Assembly: GCA_023511585.1 (NCBI GenBank)
Contig: JAIMBF010000014.1
Coordinates: forward strand, 1-49,270
Source of the DNA: Terriglobia bacterium
GTDB taxonomy: Bacteria; Pseudomonadota; Alphaproteobacteria; Acetobacterales; Acetobacteraceae
Direction of reading: 5' to 3'
DNA length: 49,270 nt
The notes under the pieces were generated by a model. That model ran no database searches, was not told where the DNA came from, and saw only the letters and a list, made by a program, of their open reading frames with translations. Position numbers and translations under genes: made by a program. This document shows positions 17,401 to 26,117 of this stretch, one piece after another. The first letter of the stretch is position 1, and every line of letters begins with the position of its first letter.

Positions 17401-17869
17401 ATACGAAGTGGCGCGGCTTTATACAGACGGAAGCTTTCGCGAGAGCCTGCAAGCGCAATTCGAGGGGGATTTCCGTCTGGAATTTCATCTCGCCCCGCCG
17501 CTTTTGGCGAAACGCGATCCCCGCACGGGCCATTTGCTCAAGCGCGGATACGGGCCGTGGATGATGCCGCTTTTCCGCTTGCTCCGCTATGGAAAGTTCC
17601 TGCGCGGGACACGGTTTGATATCTTCGGCCGAACCGAGGAACGCCAGGCCGAGCGTCGGTTGATTTCGGAATACGAGGAAATGATGCGGGAAGTTGCACG
17701 CACGCTCCGTGCGGAAAAGCTTGAAGTCGCGATTGCTCTTGCCTCATTGCCGGCTCGTATTTCCGGTTTCGGTCACATCAAGGAGCGACGCTTGCGGGAA
17801 GCGGACGCCGAACGCAAGCGGCTGCTGGAGCGCTACCGGGCAGAGCCCGTGCTGATGGCGGCGGAATAA
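14426..17869 (+). CDS. Indolepyruvate:ferredoxin oxidoreductase, fused alpha/gamma form
   Basis: This is a large cytoplasmic enzyme of 1147 residues that oxidatively decarboxylates aryl- or branched 2-oxo acids to acyl-CoA, passing electrons to ferredoxin. Domains in order: pyrimidine-binding TPP domain with FISGYRGSPLG (about residues 48-58) and GKGPGVDR; transketolase-like domain; TPP-binding domain with CSGCPHNTS (about 429-437) and GDGTYVHSG (about 491-499); a short cysteine-rich segment CEGCGDCSTTSNC near 630-642 for an Fe-S cluster; and the gamma domain beginning GVGGTGVITIG (about 716-726). This matches the proteobacterial single-chain form of 1150-1190 residues. ATG at 14426 has GGAG six bases upstream. 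It stands alone; amino acid catabolism fits the neighbouring amino-acid-type transporters. Confidence 0.93.
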   Translation: MKHALISLEDKYATEIDRVYLTGTQALVRLPLLQRELDKRAGLNTACFISGYRGSPLGQLDIQLWQARKHLIEHHIHFQPGLNEEIAATAMGGSQQVPLYPGAKYDGVFALWYGKGPGVDRSCDAIKHANFAGTSAYGGVLIVAGDDHGCKSSTLPHQSEPALIGCLLPVLVPANVHDLLELGLHGWAVSRYSGLFVGFKTVSDVVDSSSSVTFSLEDFSIRYPNGERRAPGNLGIQPNAWAPMEQEHRIHAYALPAVQAYVRENGLDRIVRNDPSARFGIITAGKSWLDVRQALADLELEDAVYGIRLLKLALTWPLEPGIIRQFANGLEEILVVEEKAPIIENQVKAILYGSNVKPRVVGKQDEKGAVLLSPAGEYSAADIALAIAKRVAPIYDTEPMRRRLAFLQAQMQKVQSISPNVVRRPYFCSGCPHNTSTKVIEGSRAMAGIGCHFMARWMDRQTDSFAQMGGEGAAWIGQAPFTEEKHVFVNLGDGTYVHSGILAIRAAVAAGVNVTYKILFNDAVAMTGGQPAEGKLTVPQITRQLAAEGVRKIYVVTDEPEKYKTVSDLAPGVPVRHRRDLLLIEQELREIEGVTAIVYDQTCATEKRRRRKRGLMEDPPRRAFINARVCEGCGDCSTTSNCLSVVPLPTPFGLKRAIDQSSCNKDFSCIEGFCPSFVTVHGGKLRRGVGVEVPNENLPEPQLPSLTKPYGVLVAGVGGTGVITIGALLGVAAHAEGKHVTVLDQLGLAQKGGSVWSHIKIAATEEDLRSLRVGTGGADLLLACDLVVGAGTESLAALEQGHSRVVANTHDTITADFILHPGTQVPTEKLKQTLLAAVGEENVDMLDATALATALVGDAIGSNVFLLGFAYQRGLIPIGRDALLQAIELNGTAVEMNKAAFEWGRLAAVDLARVTALASKGHKTETGPQTLDEWIAYFAKDLVAYQNRAYERRYRRLVDEIRAAEERVAKHSTALTMAVARNFYKLMAYKDEYEVARLYTDGSFRESLQAQFEGDFRLEFHLAPPLLAKRDPRTGHLLKRGYGPWMMPLFRLLRYGKFLRGTRFDIFGRTEERQAERRLISEYEEMMREVARTLRAEKLEVAIALASLPARISGFGHIKERRLREADAERKRLLERYRAEPVLMAAE

Positions 17870-17894
17870 AGCTTGTGATAGCGTGGAGGCAGGC

Positions 17895-18032
17895 TCAGTC
17901 GTCGAACAGAATCCGGTTCGCGGCGCCGTCGAGATCGTCATATTGGCCGGAACGCAGCGACCACAAAAACAAAGCGAGCCCCCCCGCGCCGAGAGCAAGA
18001 CTGATTCCGATGAGATAAATCAATACCGTCAT
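17895..18032 (-). CDS. ccoS: cbb3-type cytochrome oxidase assembly protein CcoS
   Basis: This 45-residue single-pass membrane protein is needed in other bacteria for cofactor insertion into cbb3 oxidase. It starts MTVLIYLIGISLALG, has one hydrophobic helix ending FLWSLRSGQYDDLDGAANRIL, and closes with Phe-Asp-Asp. The SGQYDDLDG-A-RIL run is diagnostic of CcoS. Its ATG overlaps the ccoI stop by four bases, as is usual for the last gene of ccoGHIS. Confidence 0.95.
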   Translation of the reverse strand: MTVLIYLIGISLALGAGGLALFLWSLRSGQYDDLDGAANRILFDD

Positions 18033-20482
18033 CTGCCGGTCCCTCTTTGCAGGCGGAGGCTGTTCAGCATAACGGCAAGCGATGAGGCCGACATCGCCGC
18101 AGCGGCAAGCCAAGGGGTGACATAGCCCGCCATCGCCAGCGGCACCATCGCGGCGTTGTAAAAGAGTGCCAGCCCCAAATTTTGCCGCATCACCGCTCGT
18201 GCGCGCCGGGCGAGACTCAAAACCTCGGCAACCGGGCGCAGCGAGCGTCCTTGGAAGACAAGATCGGCCACGTTCTGCGCAATTTCCGTAGCGCTGGCAG
18301 GCGAGGCGGAGATATCTGCGGCGGCCAGCGATGGTCCGTCATTCAACCCGTCGCCGACCATGAGCACCCGGTGACCGGCTTGCTGAAGAGATTTCACCAA
18401 TGCAATCTTTTCCACCGGCGTGAGGCCAGCGTGCGCAGCATCGATCCCCAATGCGGCGGCAACGGCACGCACGGCTTCCGCGCGATCTCCCGAGGCCAAG
18501 ACCACCCCAAACCCTTGTGCAGCGAGATGGCGTACCGTCTCGGCCGCTTCGGGCCGAAGCCGTTCCATAAACGCAAAGCGCACCGGCTGATGGTTCGGGC
18601 GGCGGAGCCAAAGTTCCGGCGTTTCGGGGTTTGCTTCATCCCCGAGCAAATCCGCGCCGGTGAGGCCGCAGAAAGACCGGCTGCCGAGCCGCACCTCTCC
18701 TTCCGGCCCGGCCCAGGCGATGCCGGAACCAGCATATTCAACGGCCCCCGAAACCGGCGGCACCGGCCCGGAAGCAGCAAGCAAAGCCCGTGCGAGCGGA
18801 TGGCGGCTGATACCAGCAAGCGAAGCAGCCAAGCGAAATGCCTCTTGGTCCGGCATCCCGGCAAGCATGAAGTTCGGCTCCGTCAGCGTGCCGGTCTTGT
18901 CGAAGATCACGGTATCGACCTCGGCAAGGCGTTCCAAAGCGGTCGGCGATTTCAAGAGAATTCCCTGGCGGAACAGCCGGCCTGTTGCGATCACCTGCAC
19001 GGCCGGCACAGCCAGTGCCAGCGCACAAGGACAGGTAATGATTAAGACGGAGGCGGCAATCAACAAGCTTTGTCCGAACGGCGCTTGTAACCCAAGCCAC
19101 CAGATCCACAGAGTGGTCAAGGCCAAACCATGGACCGCCGGCGCATAATAGCGCGCCACGCGATCGGCCAGAATAACGAAGCGCCCGCGCGCGTTTTCAG
19201 CAGCCTCGATCAGGCGCACGCATTCCGCAAGCAATGTGGATGAGCCGGCCGCTTTCACCCGTATGCGAAGCGGCGCTTCAAGATTCACGGTGCCGGCGAA
19301 AACATTGCTCCCGACCCCGACACTCTCCGGCAGGCTTTCACCGGTCACCAGGCTGGCATCGACGCTGGAAGCGCCCTGCTCCACCACGCCGTCGGCGCCG
19401 ATGCGTTCTCCCGGAGCAACGAAAATGAGGCTACCCGGCGGCAGGCTTTCTTGCGGCACGCGCCGCATGGTGCCATCGGGCTGGAGCAGCGTCACCTCAC
19501 TGGTGCGAAGTGCAAGCAAGTGCTCCGCTGTCGCGCGAGCCTCCTGCCGCGCGCGCTGGTCCAAGACACGGCCGAGCAAAAGGAAGAACAGCAGCATCAC
19601 GGCGCTTTCGAAGTAGGTGTGAGCGCCGGCGCGCAAAGTTTCGACAAGGCTCTGGCCGGTCACGACGAGAACACCGAGGCTGATCGGCACGTCCATATTC
19701 GTCCGCCCGGCGCGGAGCGCCCCCACAGCCGAACGGAAAAAAGGCATGCCTGCATACGCCACTGCAGGCAGCGCAATCAGGGCGGAAAGCCAATCCATCA
19801 GCACACGTGTGGCCGGACCCATGTGCTGCGCGAAGCCGACCCAGACGCCGAACGCCAAAAGCATCACGTTGCCGGCAGCAAAGCCCGCGACAGCCAGCGC
19901 ACGAAGCAATGTCCGGTCAGCATTTTCGCTCGCGGCGGCAAGACATGCCCGATCAAAGGGTACCAGCCGATATCCAAGTTGCTCGATGCGGCCGACGAGC
20001 CGTTCCGCCTTTCCCGCTTCTCCACGCCAGGCAAGACGCAAGCGTCGCGTGGTCATATTGACCCGGCCGGAAACCAGATCCGGCTCACGCGCCAATACGC
20101 TTTCAATCAGCCAAACGCAGGCGCCGCATTGCAACCCGTCCACAGCCAATTCTAGGGTTTGAATGCCGTTCGCCTCGGTTCGGATGTAGCGCGCGAGGTC
20201 AAACCGCTCGGTAGGTTCCGGACGCAGCGGGCGACGGGTCGTATCCAGCACACGCTGGGTATAATAACGGCCGAGCCCCAAGCTTTGAATGGTGGCATAA
20301 GCGGCGGCACATCCCGGGCAGCAAAACCGCCGTTCCTGGCCCGTTGCAAATGACGTATCGGCTGTTCCGGCCAAAGGCTCGCCGCAATGCGCGCAGACAG
20401 CATCGGCAGCGGAAGAAGAGGCTTCTGCGGGCACTCCCCCTGCAGCCTCGAGAGAGATACCGGTTAGGGTGGTTGCGTTCAC
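18029..20482 (-). CDS. ccoI: Copper-translocating P-type ATPase CcoI (FixI)
   Basis: This inner-membrane Cu+ ATPase of 817 residues supplies copper to the haem-copper centre of CcoN. The N-terminus has the FixI cysteine domain (CAHCGEP near 30; FCCPGCAAAY near 53-62) and a heavy-metal domain with GLQCGACVWLIES (about 114-126). The membrane copper site is the CPC motif in ITCPCALALAVP (about 480). Phosphorylation occurs at the Asp of DKTGTLTEPN (about 525), and the hinge is GDGLNDGPSLAAADIS (about 714). The start is GTG at 20482, overlapping the ccoH stop (GTGA). Length and order match rhizobial FixI. Confidence 0.96.
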   Translation of the reverse strand: MNATTLTGISLEAAGGVPAEASSSAADAVCAHCGEPLAGTADTSFATGQERRFCCPGCAAAYATIQSLGLGRYYTQRVLDTTRRPLRPEPTERFDLARYIRTEANGIQTLELAVDGLQCGACVWLIESVLAREPDLVSGRVNMTTRRLRLAWRGEAGKAERLVGRIEQLGYRLVPFDRACLAAASENADRTLLRALAVAGFAAGNVMLLAFGVWVGFAQHMGPATRVLMDWLSALIALPAVAYAGMPFFRSAVGALRAGRTNMDVPISLGVLVVTGQSLVETLRAGAHTYFESAVMLLFFLLLGRVLDQRARQEARATAEHLLALRTSEVTLLQPDGTMRRVPQESLPPGSLIFVAPGERIGADGVVEQGASSVDASLVTGESLPESVGVGSNVFAGTVNLEAPLRIRVKAAGSSTLLAECVRLIEAAENARGRFVILADRVARYYAPAVHGLALTTLWIWWLGLQAPFGQSLLIAASVLIITCPCALALAVPAVQVIATGRLFRQGILLKSPTALERLAEVDTVIFDKTGTLTEPNFMLAGMPDQEAFRLAASLAGISRHPLARALLAASGPVPPVSGAVEYAGSGIAWAGPEGEVRLGSRSFCGLTGADLLGDEANPETPELWLRRPNHQPVRFAFMERLRPEAAETVRHLAAQGFGVVLASGDRAEAVRAVAAALGIDAAHAGLTPVEKIALVKSLQQAGHRVLMVGDGLNDGPSLAAADISASPASATEIAQNVADLVFQGRSLRPVAEVLSLARRARAVMRQNLGLALFYNAAMVPLAMAGYVTPWLAAAAMSASSLAVMLNSLRLQRGTGR

Positions 20483-20967
20483 TTAACCAAAACGCGACGC
20501 GTGACCCGGTACTCTTGCCCCGCACGCACCGCGTGGACCATCAGATCCCACTGCCCGCGAAGCGGAAGCGCCATATCCGCGAGATAGCTGCCGTCTTCGG
20601 TTGGCAGAAACTGCAGCCGGGTTGCATGGGCCGGCCCAATCGGGCGGATGGCATTGGCCTCGATCTTTGCGCCCGTCAGCGGCTGGCCGTTGCGGTCTTT
20701 CAGATGCAAGACGGCGCGGCCGTTGCTCAGGGTATCCGCCGCTACCTGCCAGCCAAGCGCGTTTTGCCGCTCCACCGCAGCGAGGATCTGGTTGTAAGCG
20801 TTGCTTTCATCGAATCCGTCATTTTGCGCTGCCCCCGGAAACGTGCTGAGAGCACTCCAAACCATTCCGGCATTGACGACCATCACCAAGACCAGCGCCC
20901 CGGCCGTCGCCAGAGGAAAGAACCGCCAAGGCGATCTCGCTGTTTCTCGTTCGATGATGCGACGCAT
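20479..20967 (-). CDS. ccoH: cbb3 oxidase assembly protein CcoH (FixH)
   Basis: This membrane-anchored protein of 162 residues has one N-terminal helix (about residues 17-38) and a periplasmic beta domain. FixH marks are GFDESNAYNQILAAVERQNALGW and, later, LKDRNGQPLTGAKIEA and a C-terminal GQWDLMV. ATG at 20967 is chosen because GGAGG lies seven bases upstream; an upstream extension of 24 residues is possible but has no ribosome site. CcoH binds the oxidase during assembly in other bacteria, probably with CcoI. The gene overlaps ccoI by four bases. Confidence 0.93.
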   Translation of the reverse strand: MRRIIERETARSPWRFFPLATAGALVLVMVVNAGMVWSALSTFPGAAQNDGFDESNAYNQILAAVERQNALGWQVAADTLSNGRAVLHLKDRNGQPLTGAKIEANAIRPIGPAHATRLQFLPTEDGSYLADMALPLRGQWDLMVHAVRAGQEYRVTRRVLVK

Positions 20968-20980
20968 AGGATTGCCTCCG

Positions 20981-22438
20981 TTAGTGTTCGTGAGGACCCA
21001 TGAACACCGAGTGGTAAACGGCCTGTTCGCCCGTAGCAATATTGCGCAGCACGAAATCGAGCGGCTCTCGACCGTCTTCCAAATGATCCGGCTGCCCCTG
21101 AACCAGCACCCGCACGCTTTGCACGGTATCCGGCGGCATGGTCAGGGAGAGCACCTTTTGCGGGGTGGAGCTCGTTTCGGGAAGAACCAAACGCGCGGAA
21201 GGAAAGCTTGTGACGCTCAGGCGAAATTCCGCCGGCTTACGGTCTTTGTTGATCAGCAAGACCGTATAGCCGTTGCGCAAATCGCCGTTTTCCAGCCGGA
21301 CGAAGAGGGGCGCGCGATCGTGCGCAACGGAGAGGCCGATATGAGAGCGCATCATCAGCCCGGCCACAAGCACACCGGCCCCGATCAGCAGCACGCCGAG
21401 GTAGATTAACACCCGTGGGCGGATCAAACGCACGGAGGGAGGACGGCCCTCGGCGCGATCTTTCTGGCGAGCGAGCGAATCCCACGTAATAAGCCATGGC
21501 TTGCTGCCGGTTTTGGCCATAACGTGGTTGCACGCATCGATGCAAAGCCCGCAGCCGATGCACTCAAGCTGCACGCCGTCCCGAATATCAATTCCGGTGG
21601 GGCAAACATGGACGCAGGCCTTGCAATCGACGCAATCGCCTAGCAGGCTCGTGCCGACGCCTTGGCGTTTGCCATGCCCGCGCGGCTCACCGCGCCAGGC
21701 TTCATACGTAACAATGAAAGTGTTTTCATCCAGCATCGCCGACTGAAAGCGCGGCCAGGGACACATATAGGTGCACACCTGCTCGCGTGCCCAGCCCGCG
21801 AGCAAGTAGGTGGTCGCCGTAAACAGAAACGTGAACGCATAAACAGGCGCAGAGGCGGTTCCGGTCCAGAATTCGCGCACCGCCGTCGGCGCATCAACGT
21901 AATACATAATCCACGCGCCGCCCGTCCAGAATGCGATGAACAACCATACCGCGTGCTTGGCGATCTTTCGCCAGATTTTATCAAAGGTTAGCGGGCCGCG
22001 ATCCCGCTTGATCCGTTTATTCCGGTCGCCTTCGATCTTGCGTTCCACCAGCAGATACAAATCCGTCCAGACTGTTTGTGGACAGGTGAAACCGCACCAA
22101 ACGCGACCAAAGAGGCTGGTGACCAAGAACAGACCGACCGCGCCAAGCGCAAGAAGTCCGGCAAGAAACCAAATGTCCTGCGGCCAGAGCTCAAGGCCGA
22201 AAAAGTAGAACCGTTCGTTCCATAAATCCAACAGCACCGCTTGATTTGGCGCGCCGGGTCCGCGGTCCCAGCGGATCCAGGGCAATAGGTAATAGACGGC
22301 AAGGCAAACGACCAAAACCGCCCATTTGATACGCCGCAGCAGGCCGGAGACGGCCTTTGGATACACCCGCACGCGGTTCGCATAGAGCTTCGGCGGCGGC
22401 GCCAACTCCGCCTCGGCAAGCCGAGAAGTGCCTTCCAT
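20981..22438 (-). CDS. ccoG: cbb3 oxidase accessory protein CcoG (FixG), polyferredoxin
   Basis: This is a membrane iron-sulfur protein of 485 residues, a Cu2+ reductase in characterised systems that provides Cu+ for oxidase assembly. ATG at 22438 is preferred; the frame runs on upstream into ccoP coding sequence and an ATG at 22492 is a less likely start. There are about five membrane segments. Fe-S motifs include VWCGFTCPQTVW, CTYMCPWPRFQ and the two-cluster run CVDCKACVHVCP ... CIGCGLCIDACN. The C-terminal periplasmic domain is an immunoglobulin-like FixG_C fold. It follows ccoP by 25 bases. Confidence 0.95.
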   Translation of the reverse strand: MEGTSRLAEAELAPPPKLYANRVRVYPKAVSGLLRRIKWAVLVVCLAVYYLLPWIRWDRGPGAPNQAVLLDLWNERFYFFGLELWPQDIWFLAGLLALGAVGLFLVTSLFGRVWCGFTCPQTVWTDLYLLVERKIEGDRNKRIKRDRGPLTFDKIWRKIAKHAVWLFIAFWTGGAWIMYYVDAPTAVREFWTGTASAPVYAFTFLFTATTYLLAGWAREQVCTYMCPWPRFQSAMLDENTFIVTYEAWRGEPRGHGKRQGVGTSLLGDCVDCKACVHVCPTGIDIRDGVQLECIGCGLCIDACNHVMAKTGSKPWLITWDSLARQKDRAEGRPPSVRLIRPRVLIYLGVLLIGAGVLVAGLMMRSHIGLSVAHDRAPLFVRLENGDLRNGYTVLLINKDRKPAEFRLSVTSFPSARLVLPETSSTPQKVLSLTMPPDTVQSVRVLVQGQPDHLEDGREPLDFVLRNIATGEQAVYHSVFMGPHEH

Positions 22439-22463
22439 GGCGATATATCCCTCGCCTGCTCCG

Positions 22464-23333
22464 TTATTCGCCGCCGCCAAGCGAGTGGACATAGAGTGTA
22501 ACTGCCTTGATCGTGGCCGGTGAAAGCCGTTTGTTCCAGTTCGGCATGACGCCGTGGCGGGGACGGGTAACTTGCGCCACAACCGTTTCCCGCGAATCGC
22601 CATAAAGGTGTACGCGCGAGGCAAGCGGCGGCGCGCCGACATCGCGATTGCCCTGCCCCTTATCGCCATGACACATGGCGCAATTCTCGGCGAAGATTTT
22701 TGCGCCGGCGGAGACATCCACCCCAGGTTTTGCCTTGCCGTAGAGCGTCATCACATAGTCCGCGACCTGTTGGATTTGCTCGGGCTTCAGAATGCCGTCT
22801 GCACCGAAGCTCGGCATTTGGCTGTTGCGCGTTTCCGGATCGTTGGCACGAATGCCGTGCGTAATGGTCTGCTGGATCGCCTCCAATGTTCCGCCCCAGC
22901 GCCAGACATCGGTATCGAGAGCCGGGAAGCCGATTCTGCCCTCGCCGTTCGGTCCGTGGCACGGCTGGCAATTATCGGCAAACGTAATCCGCCCCGCGGT
23001 GAGCGCAACTTCCATAAGGTCGTGATTCTTTTGAATCTCTGCGAAACTCAGCTTGCCGATCTGTTCCATTTGCTTGGCATGCAGCGCGTTCATTTCGCTG
23101 ACCCCGGCCATGGCATCCGCACGCGATGAGTAGCCGAGCAATCCGTGGAAATAGCTGTGTACGAACGGAATGGAAGGATAAAGCAAAAACATCCCAATCG
23201 CCCAGACGATCGTTGCGTAAAAAACATACACCCACCACTTGGGCAAAGGAGTGTTCAGCTCGCGAATACCATCCCACTCATGGCCGGTGGTTTCTCGTCC
23301 GGAAATGGTATCCTTTTCAATTTTGGTCGGCAT
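22464..23333 (-). CDS. ccoP: cbb3-type cytochrome c oxidase subunit III, dihaem cytochrome CcoP
   Basis: This 289-residue membrane-anchored subunit passes electrons toward CcoO and CcoN. The N-terminus carries HEWDGIRELNTPLPKWW, the standard CcoP entry to the single membrane helix (about 31-56). Two c-type haem sites follow in the periplasmic part: CQPCH near 120 and CAMCH near 216, each with downstream methionine ligands such as NSQMPSFG and GVMPNW. AAGGA lies ahead of the ATG at 23333. It is 11 bases after ccoQ. Confidence 0.97.
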   Translation of the reverse strand: MPTKIEKDTISGRETTGHEWDGIRELNTPLPKWWVYVFYATIVWAIGMFLLYPSIPFVHSYFHGLLGYSSRADAMAGVSEMNALHAKQMEQIGKLSFAEIQKNHDLMEVALTAGRITFADNCQPCHGPNGEGRIGFPALDTDVWRWGGTLEAIQQTITHGIRANDPETRNSQMPSFGADGILKPEQIQQVADYVMTLYGKAKPGVDVSAGAKIFAENCAMCHGDKGQGNRDVGAPPLASRVHLYGDSRETVVAQVTRPRHGVMPNWNKRLSPATIKAVTLYVHSLGGGE

Positions 23334-23344
23334 AGGGCTTTTCC

Positions 23345-23500
23345 TTAGCGCTCGTCATCGAGCGGAATCATGGCGTTCTGTTCGATACGCGCCCTGCGGC
23401 CCGGCCAGTAAAGACTGAGCAACAAGGCCAGAAACAGGACAATCCCTGGGAGAACCAATTTTCCATGAAGCCAATTACTGATATCGAGAAATATATGCAT
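23345..23500 (-). CDS. ccoQ: cbb3-type oxidase small subunit CcoQ
   Basis: This 51-residue single-pass protein lies exactly between ccoO and ccoP. It begins MHIFLDISNWLHG, has one hydrophobic helix (about 15-31), then YWPGRRARIEQNAMIPLDDE and a final Arg. The short tail with aromatic, basic and DDE residues is typical of CcoQ, which stabilises the complex. GAGG lies eight bases before ATG 23500. It is short enough to be missed by gene callers. Confidence 0.9.
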   Translation of the reverse strand: MHIFLDISNWLHGKLVLPGIVLFLALLLSLYWPGRRARIEQNAMIPLDDER

Positions 23501-23510
23501 CCGACAAACC

Positions 23511-24230
23511 TCAACGCTGCAATTGCTCTTCGCTCGTATCGGCGAAATTAACCATAGTGCCGAGCACTTGCAGATACGCTATCAGCGCATCCATTTCGGT
23601 AATCGTGTGGCCGATCGCCGGCACGATTACCGCTTTGGGATAACGCTTCAACAGCGCGTCATGATTGGCATTGGCATCGGCCTGCGCTTCGAGATCCGCA
23701 CGCGCATTCGCGATGTCTTCGTCCGTATAAGGCACCCCGACTGCCCGGTTGGTACGCAAATCTTCCGCAATCCGTTCGTAGGACAACGGCGTTTCTTCAA
23801 GAAACGCATAGCGCGGCATCAAACTCTCCGGCACGACCGACTGCGGATTGCGCAGATGAGCATAGTGCCAATCGTTGGAATATTTACCGCCCACCCGAGC
23901 CAAATCCGGCCCGATCCGTTTCGACCCCCATTGGAACGGGTGGTCGTACATACTCTCGGCAGCAAGGCTATAATGGCCGTATCGTTCCACTTCGTCACGA
24001 AGCGCGCGAATTTGCTGGCTGTGACAAAGATAGCAACCTTCGCGGATATAGATATTGCGTCCGGCAAGCTCAAGAGGAGAATAGGGTCGCACGCCTTTTA
24101 CTTTTTCAATCGTGTTTTCAATGAAGAATTGCGGCACGATCTCGACCAGTCCGCCAATGGCAACCGTAACAAGCGCGGCAACCAACAAGTAAAACGCGTT
24201 TTTTTCCAGGGTTTCGTGGCGGATGAACAT
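23511..24230 (-). CDS. ccoO: cbb3-type cytochrome c oxidase subunit II, monohaem cytochrome CcoO
   Basis: This 239-residue membrane-anchored cytochrome c passes electrons from CcoP to CcoN. It starts [13 protein letters not shown], the usual N-terminus, with one helix (about 12-35). [22 protein letters not shown] contains the haem motif C66-YLC-H70. The axial methionine lies in [11 protein letters not shown], and the family run [22 protein letters not shown] is present. The ribosome site overlaps the end of ccoN, whose stop is only four bases upstream. Confidence 0.97.
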   Translation of the reverse strand: MFIRHETLEKNAFYLLVAALVTVAIGGLVEIVPQFFIENTIEKVKGVRPYSPLELAGRNIYIREGCYLCHSQQIRALRDEVERYGHYSLAAESMYDHPFQWGSKRIGPDLARVGGKYSNDWHYAHLRNPQSVVPESLMPRYAFLEETPLSYERIAEDLRTNRAVGVPYTDEDIANARADLEAQADANANHDALLKRYPKAVIVPAIGHTITEMDALIAYLQVLGTMVNFADTSEEQLQR

Positions 24231-24234
24231 AGTA

Positions 24235-25722
24235 CTATTCTCCTGCTACCCCCACGATTGCCGGAATTTCAATTGCCTCCGCCGGGCGAGTGGCCGTGCT
24301 TGGGCTGCGTACCGTCATGAACAGGTTATAGACCATCATCAGCATCCCGGTTAGGAAAAACATCCCGCCAAGCCACCGCACCACATAAAGCGGGTGCACG
24401 GCGTTAATGCTGTCGATAAATGAATACTGCAGGAAGCCCTGTGCGTCATAGGCGCGCCACATCAAACCTTCCATAATACCCGCAACCCACATCGACGTAA
24501 TGTAAAGCACGATGCCTAATGTTGCGATCCAGTAATGCCAAGCGGCAAGTCGTGTCGAATATAAGCCTTTTCGCTGCCAGAGAGCGGGAACAAGGTAGTA
24601 GATCGCGCCAAACGTTATGAAAGCGACCCACCCGAGCGAGCCCGAATGGACATGCCCGATCCCCCAATCGGTATAATGGCTGAGCGCGTTTACCGTGCGC
24701 ACCGACATCACCGGCCCTTCAAAAGTGGACATGCCATAAAAGCCCACGGCAGTGACGGAAAAGCGCAAGCCGGGATCTGTGCGAAGCTTATCCCACGCTC
24801 CGGAAAGGGTCATCAACCCGTTAATCATTCCGCCCCAGGAAGGCATCCAGAGCATCACGGAAAACGCCATCCCTACGGTTTGAGTCCAATCCGGCAAAGC
24901 CGTCCAGTGCAGATGGTGGGGACCGGCCCAGATATAGATGAAGATCAACGACCAAAAATGCACGATGGAAAGCCGATAGGAATAAATCGGCCGGTTTGCC
25001 GCTTTCGGAATGAAATAGTACATCATCCCAAGAAATCCGGCAGTGAGGAAAAACCCGACCGCGTTGTGACCGTACCACCACTGCACCAGCGCATCCTGTG
25101 CCCCAGAAAAGAGCGAATAGCTTTTCGCGCCAAAAACGGAGACGGGAATGGCAAGGTTATTAACGATCACCAACATGGCAATCGTAAGAATGAACGAAAG
25201 ATAAAACCAGTTGGCGACGTAAATATGCGGCTCTTCGCGTTTGACCAATGTCCCGACGAAGATCGTAAGGTAAGCAACCCAGACGATCACAAGCCAGAGA
25301 ATAAGATGCCATTCCGGCTCGGAATATTCGCGGCTTTTGGAAAAGCCGAGCACGTAGCTCAGCGCCGCCATGACGATAAAAAGCTGATAGCCCCAGAAAA
25401 CGAAGTCCGCCAATGCTTCGCCGCCGAACAGGCGTGCTCGGCAGGTGCGTTGCACCACATGAAAAGACGTTCCCAGCAAGGCAGAGCCACCAAATGCAAA
25501 GATTGCCGCCGAGGTATGAACCGGGCGGATCCGGCCGAAATTAAGATAAGGCGGCCAGAAGTTCAGCTGCGGCCAGGCCAGTTCCGCAGCAATGAAAACC
25601 CCGACGAGGAATGCCACCACTGCCCAAAAGACCGACGCAATAACAAACTTTTTTACCACCGCATCGTTGTAAACGACGGCACTCCGCGCGGCCGGAAGAG
25701 CCGTAATTTCTGCTGCGCTCAC
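24235..25722 (-). CDS. ccoN: cbb3-type cytochrome c oxidase subunit I CcoN
   Basis: This is the catalytic subunit, 495 residues and about 12 membrane helices. It carries haem b and the haem b3-CuB centre that reduces oxygen with high affinity. Ligand histidines appear in [24 protein letters not shown], the CuB region [15 protein letters not shown], and [17 protein letters not shown] near the C-terminal third. The tyrosine in [11 protein letters not shown] fits the helix VII residue cross-linked to a CuB histidine in cbb3 oxidases. The start is GTG at 25722, with TGAGG five bases before it. It follows the 81-residue protein after seven bases. Confidence 0.97.
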   Translation of the reverse strand: MSAAEITALPAARSAVVYNDAVVKKFVIASVFWAVVAFLVGVFIAAELAWPQLNFWPPYLNFGRIRPVHTSAAIFAFGGSALLGTSFHVVQRTCRARLFGGEALADFVFWGYQLFIVMAALSYVLGFSKSREYSEPEWHLILWLVIVWVAYLTIFVGTLVKREEPHIYVANWFYLSFILTIAMLVIVNNLAIPVSVFGAKSYSLFSGAQDALVQWWYGHNAVGFFLTAGFLGMMYYFIPKAANRPIYSYRLSIVHFWSLIFIYIWAGPHHLHWTALPDWTQTVGMAFSVMLWMPSWGGMINGLMTLSGAWDKLRTDPGLRFSVTAVGFYGMSTFEGPVMSVRTVNALSHYTDWGIGHVHSGSLGWVAFITFGAIYYLVPALWQRKGLYSTRLAAWHYWIATLGIVLYITSMWVAGIMEGLMWRAYDAQGFLQYSFIDSINAVHPLYVVRWLGGMFFLTGMLMMVYNLFMTVRSPSTATRPAEAIEIPAIVGVAGE

Positions 25723-25729
25723 GTTTGCC

Positions 25730-25975
25730 TCATTCAGAGCTGCTGGATTCAGTGGAGGAAGCCGTCGCAGCCGATACCGCCGTTATGCGAAGGCTTTCGA
25801 TGCGATCATAGTGGCGACGGATCAAGCCGAAGATGAAAAGGCATGCCAAAGCGACCAATGAAAAACCGAAGATCGACATTTCCAGATCGCGCGCGTTCGC
25901 CGCCAAAAACAGCCCGACTAGCCCGAAAATCGCCATCAGCACGCCGACGATGAGAGCGCTGGTGTCTTCTTCCAT
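25730..25975 (-). CDS. Small membrane protein heading the cbb3 operon, unknown function
   Basis: This 81-residue protein starts [19 protein letters not shown], with GAGG six bases before ATG 25975. Two hydrophobic helices (about residues 7-25 and 33-52) are followed by [15 protein letters not shown] and a Ser/Thr/Glu-rich tail. It is the first gene after the FNR box and ends seven bases before ccoN, so it is made with the oxidase. It is not CcoQ, CcoH or CcoS, all of which are present elsewhere in the cluster. It could be an extra subunit or assembly helper; I do not recognise the family. Confidence 0.75.
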   Translation of the reverse strand: MEEDTSALIVGVLMAIFGLVGLFLAANARDLEMSIFGFSLVALACLFIFGLIRRHYDRIESLRITAVSAATASSTESSSSE

Positions 25976-26068
25976 AACCCACCTCAAAGAAACGCCTGCC
26001 GCTGTTTCGCTCAGCGAACAGAAAATCAAGCCGGTGGGACGTATTTGCCGGGCGGGGCGCCTCCGGCT

Positions 26069-26082
26069 TTGATCTAAATCAA
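26069..26082. promoter_or_regulatory. FNR/FixK-type binding site between the cco operon and a divergent gene
   Basis: TTGATCTAAATCAA matches the TTGAT-N4-ATCAA consensus in all ten fixed positions. It lies 93 bases before the first gene of the minus-strand cco operon and 35 bases before the plus-strand TauE/SafE-like gene. On the minus strand a weak -10-like AAATAC begins 22 bases after the site, the class II spacing. Low-oxygen activation of the oxidase, and perhaps of both genes, is the natural reading. Confidence 0.85.
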
Positions 26083-26117
26083 ATCTCCGCCGCGAAACCG
26101 AAATTAGTACTTGCGGA

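Noticed and set aside
22439-22717. Upstream extension of ccoG into ccoP
   Set aside because: The frame is open but overlaps well-defined CcoP coding sequence in another frame; ATG 22438 gives the family's normal start.
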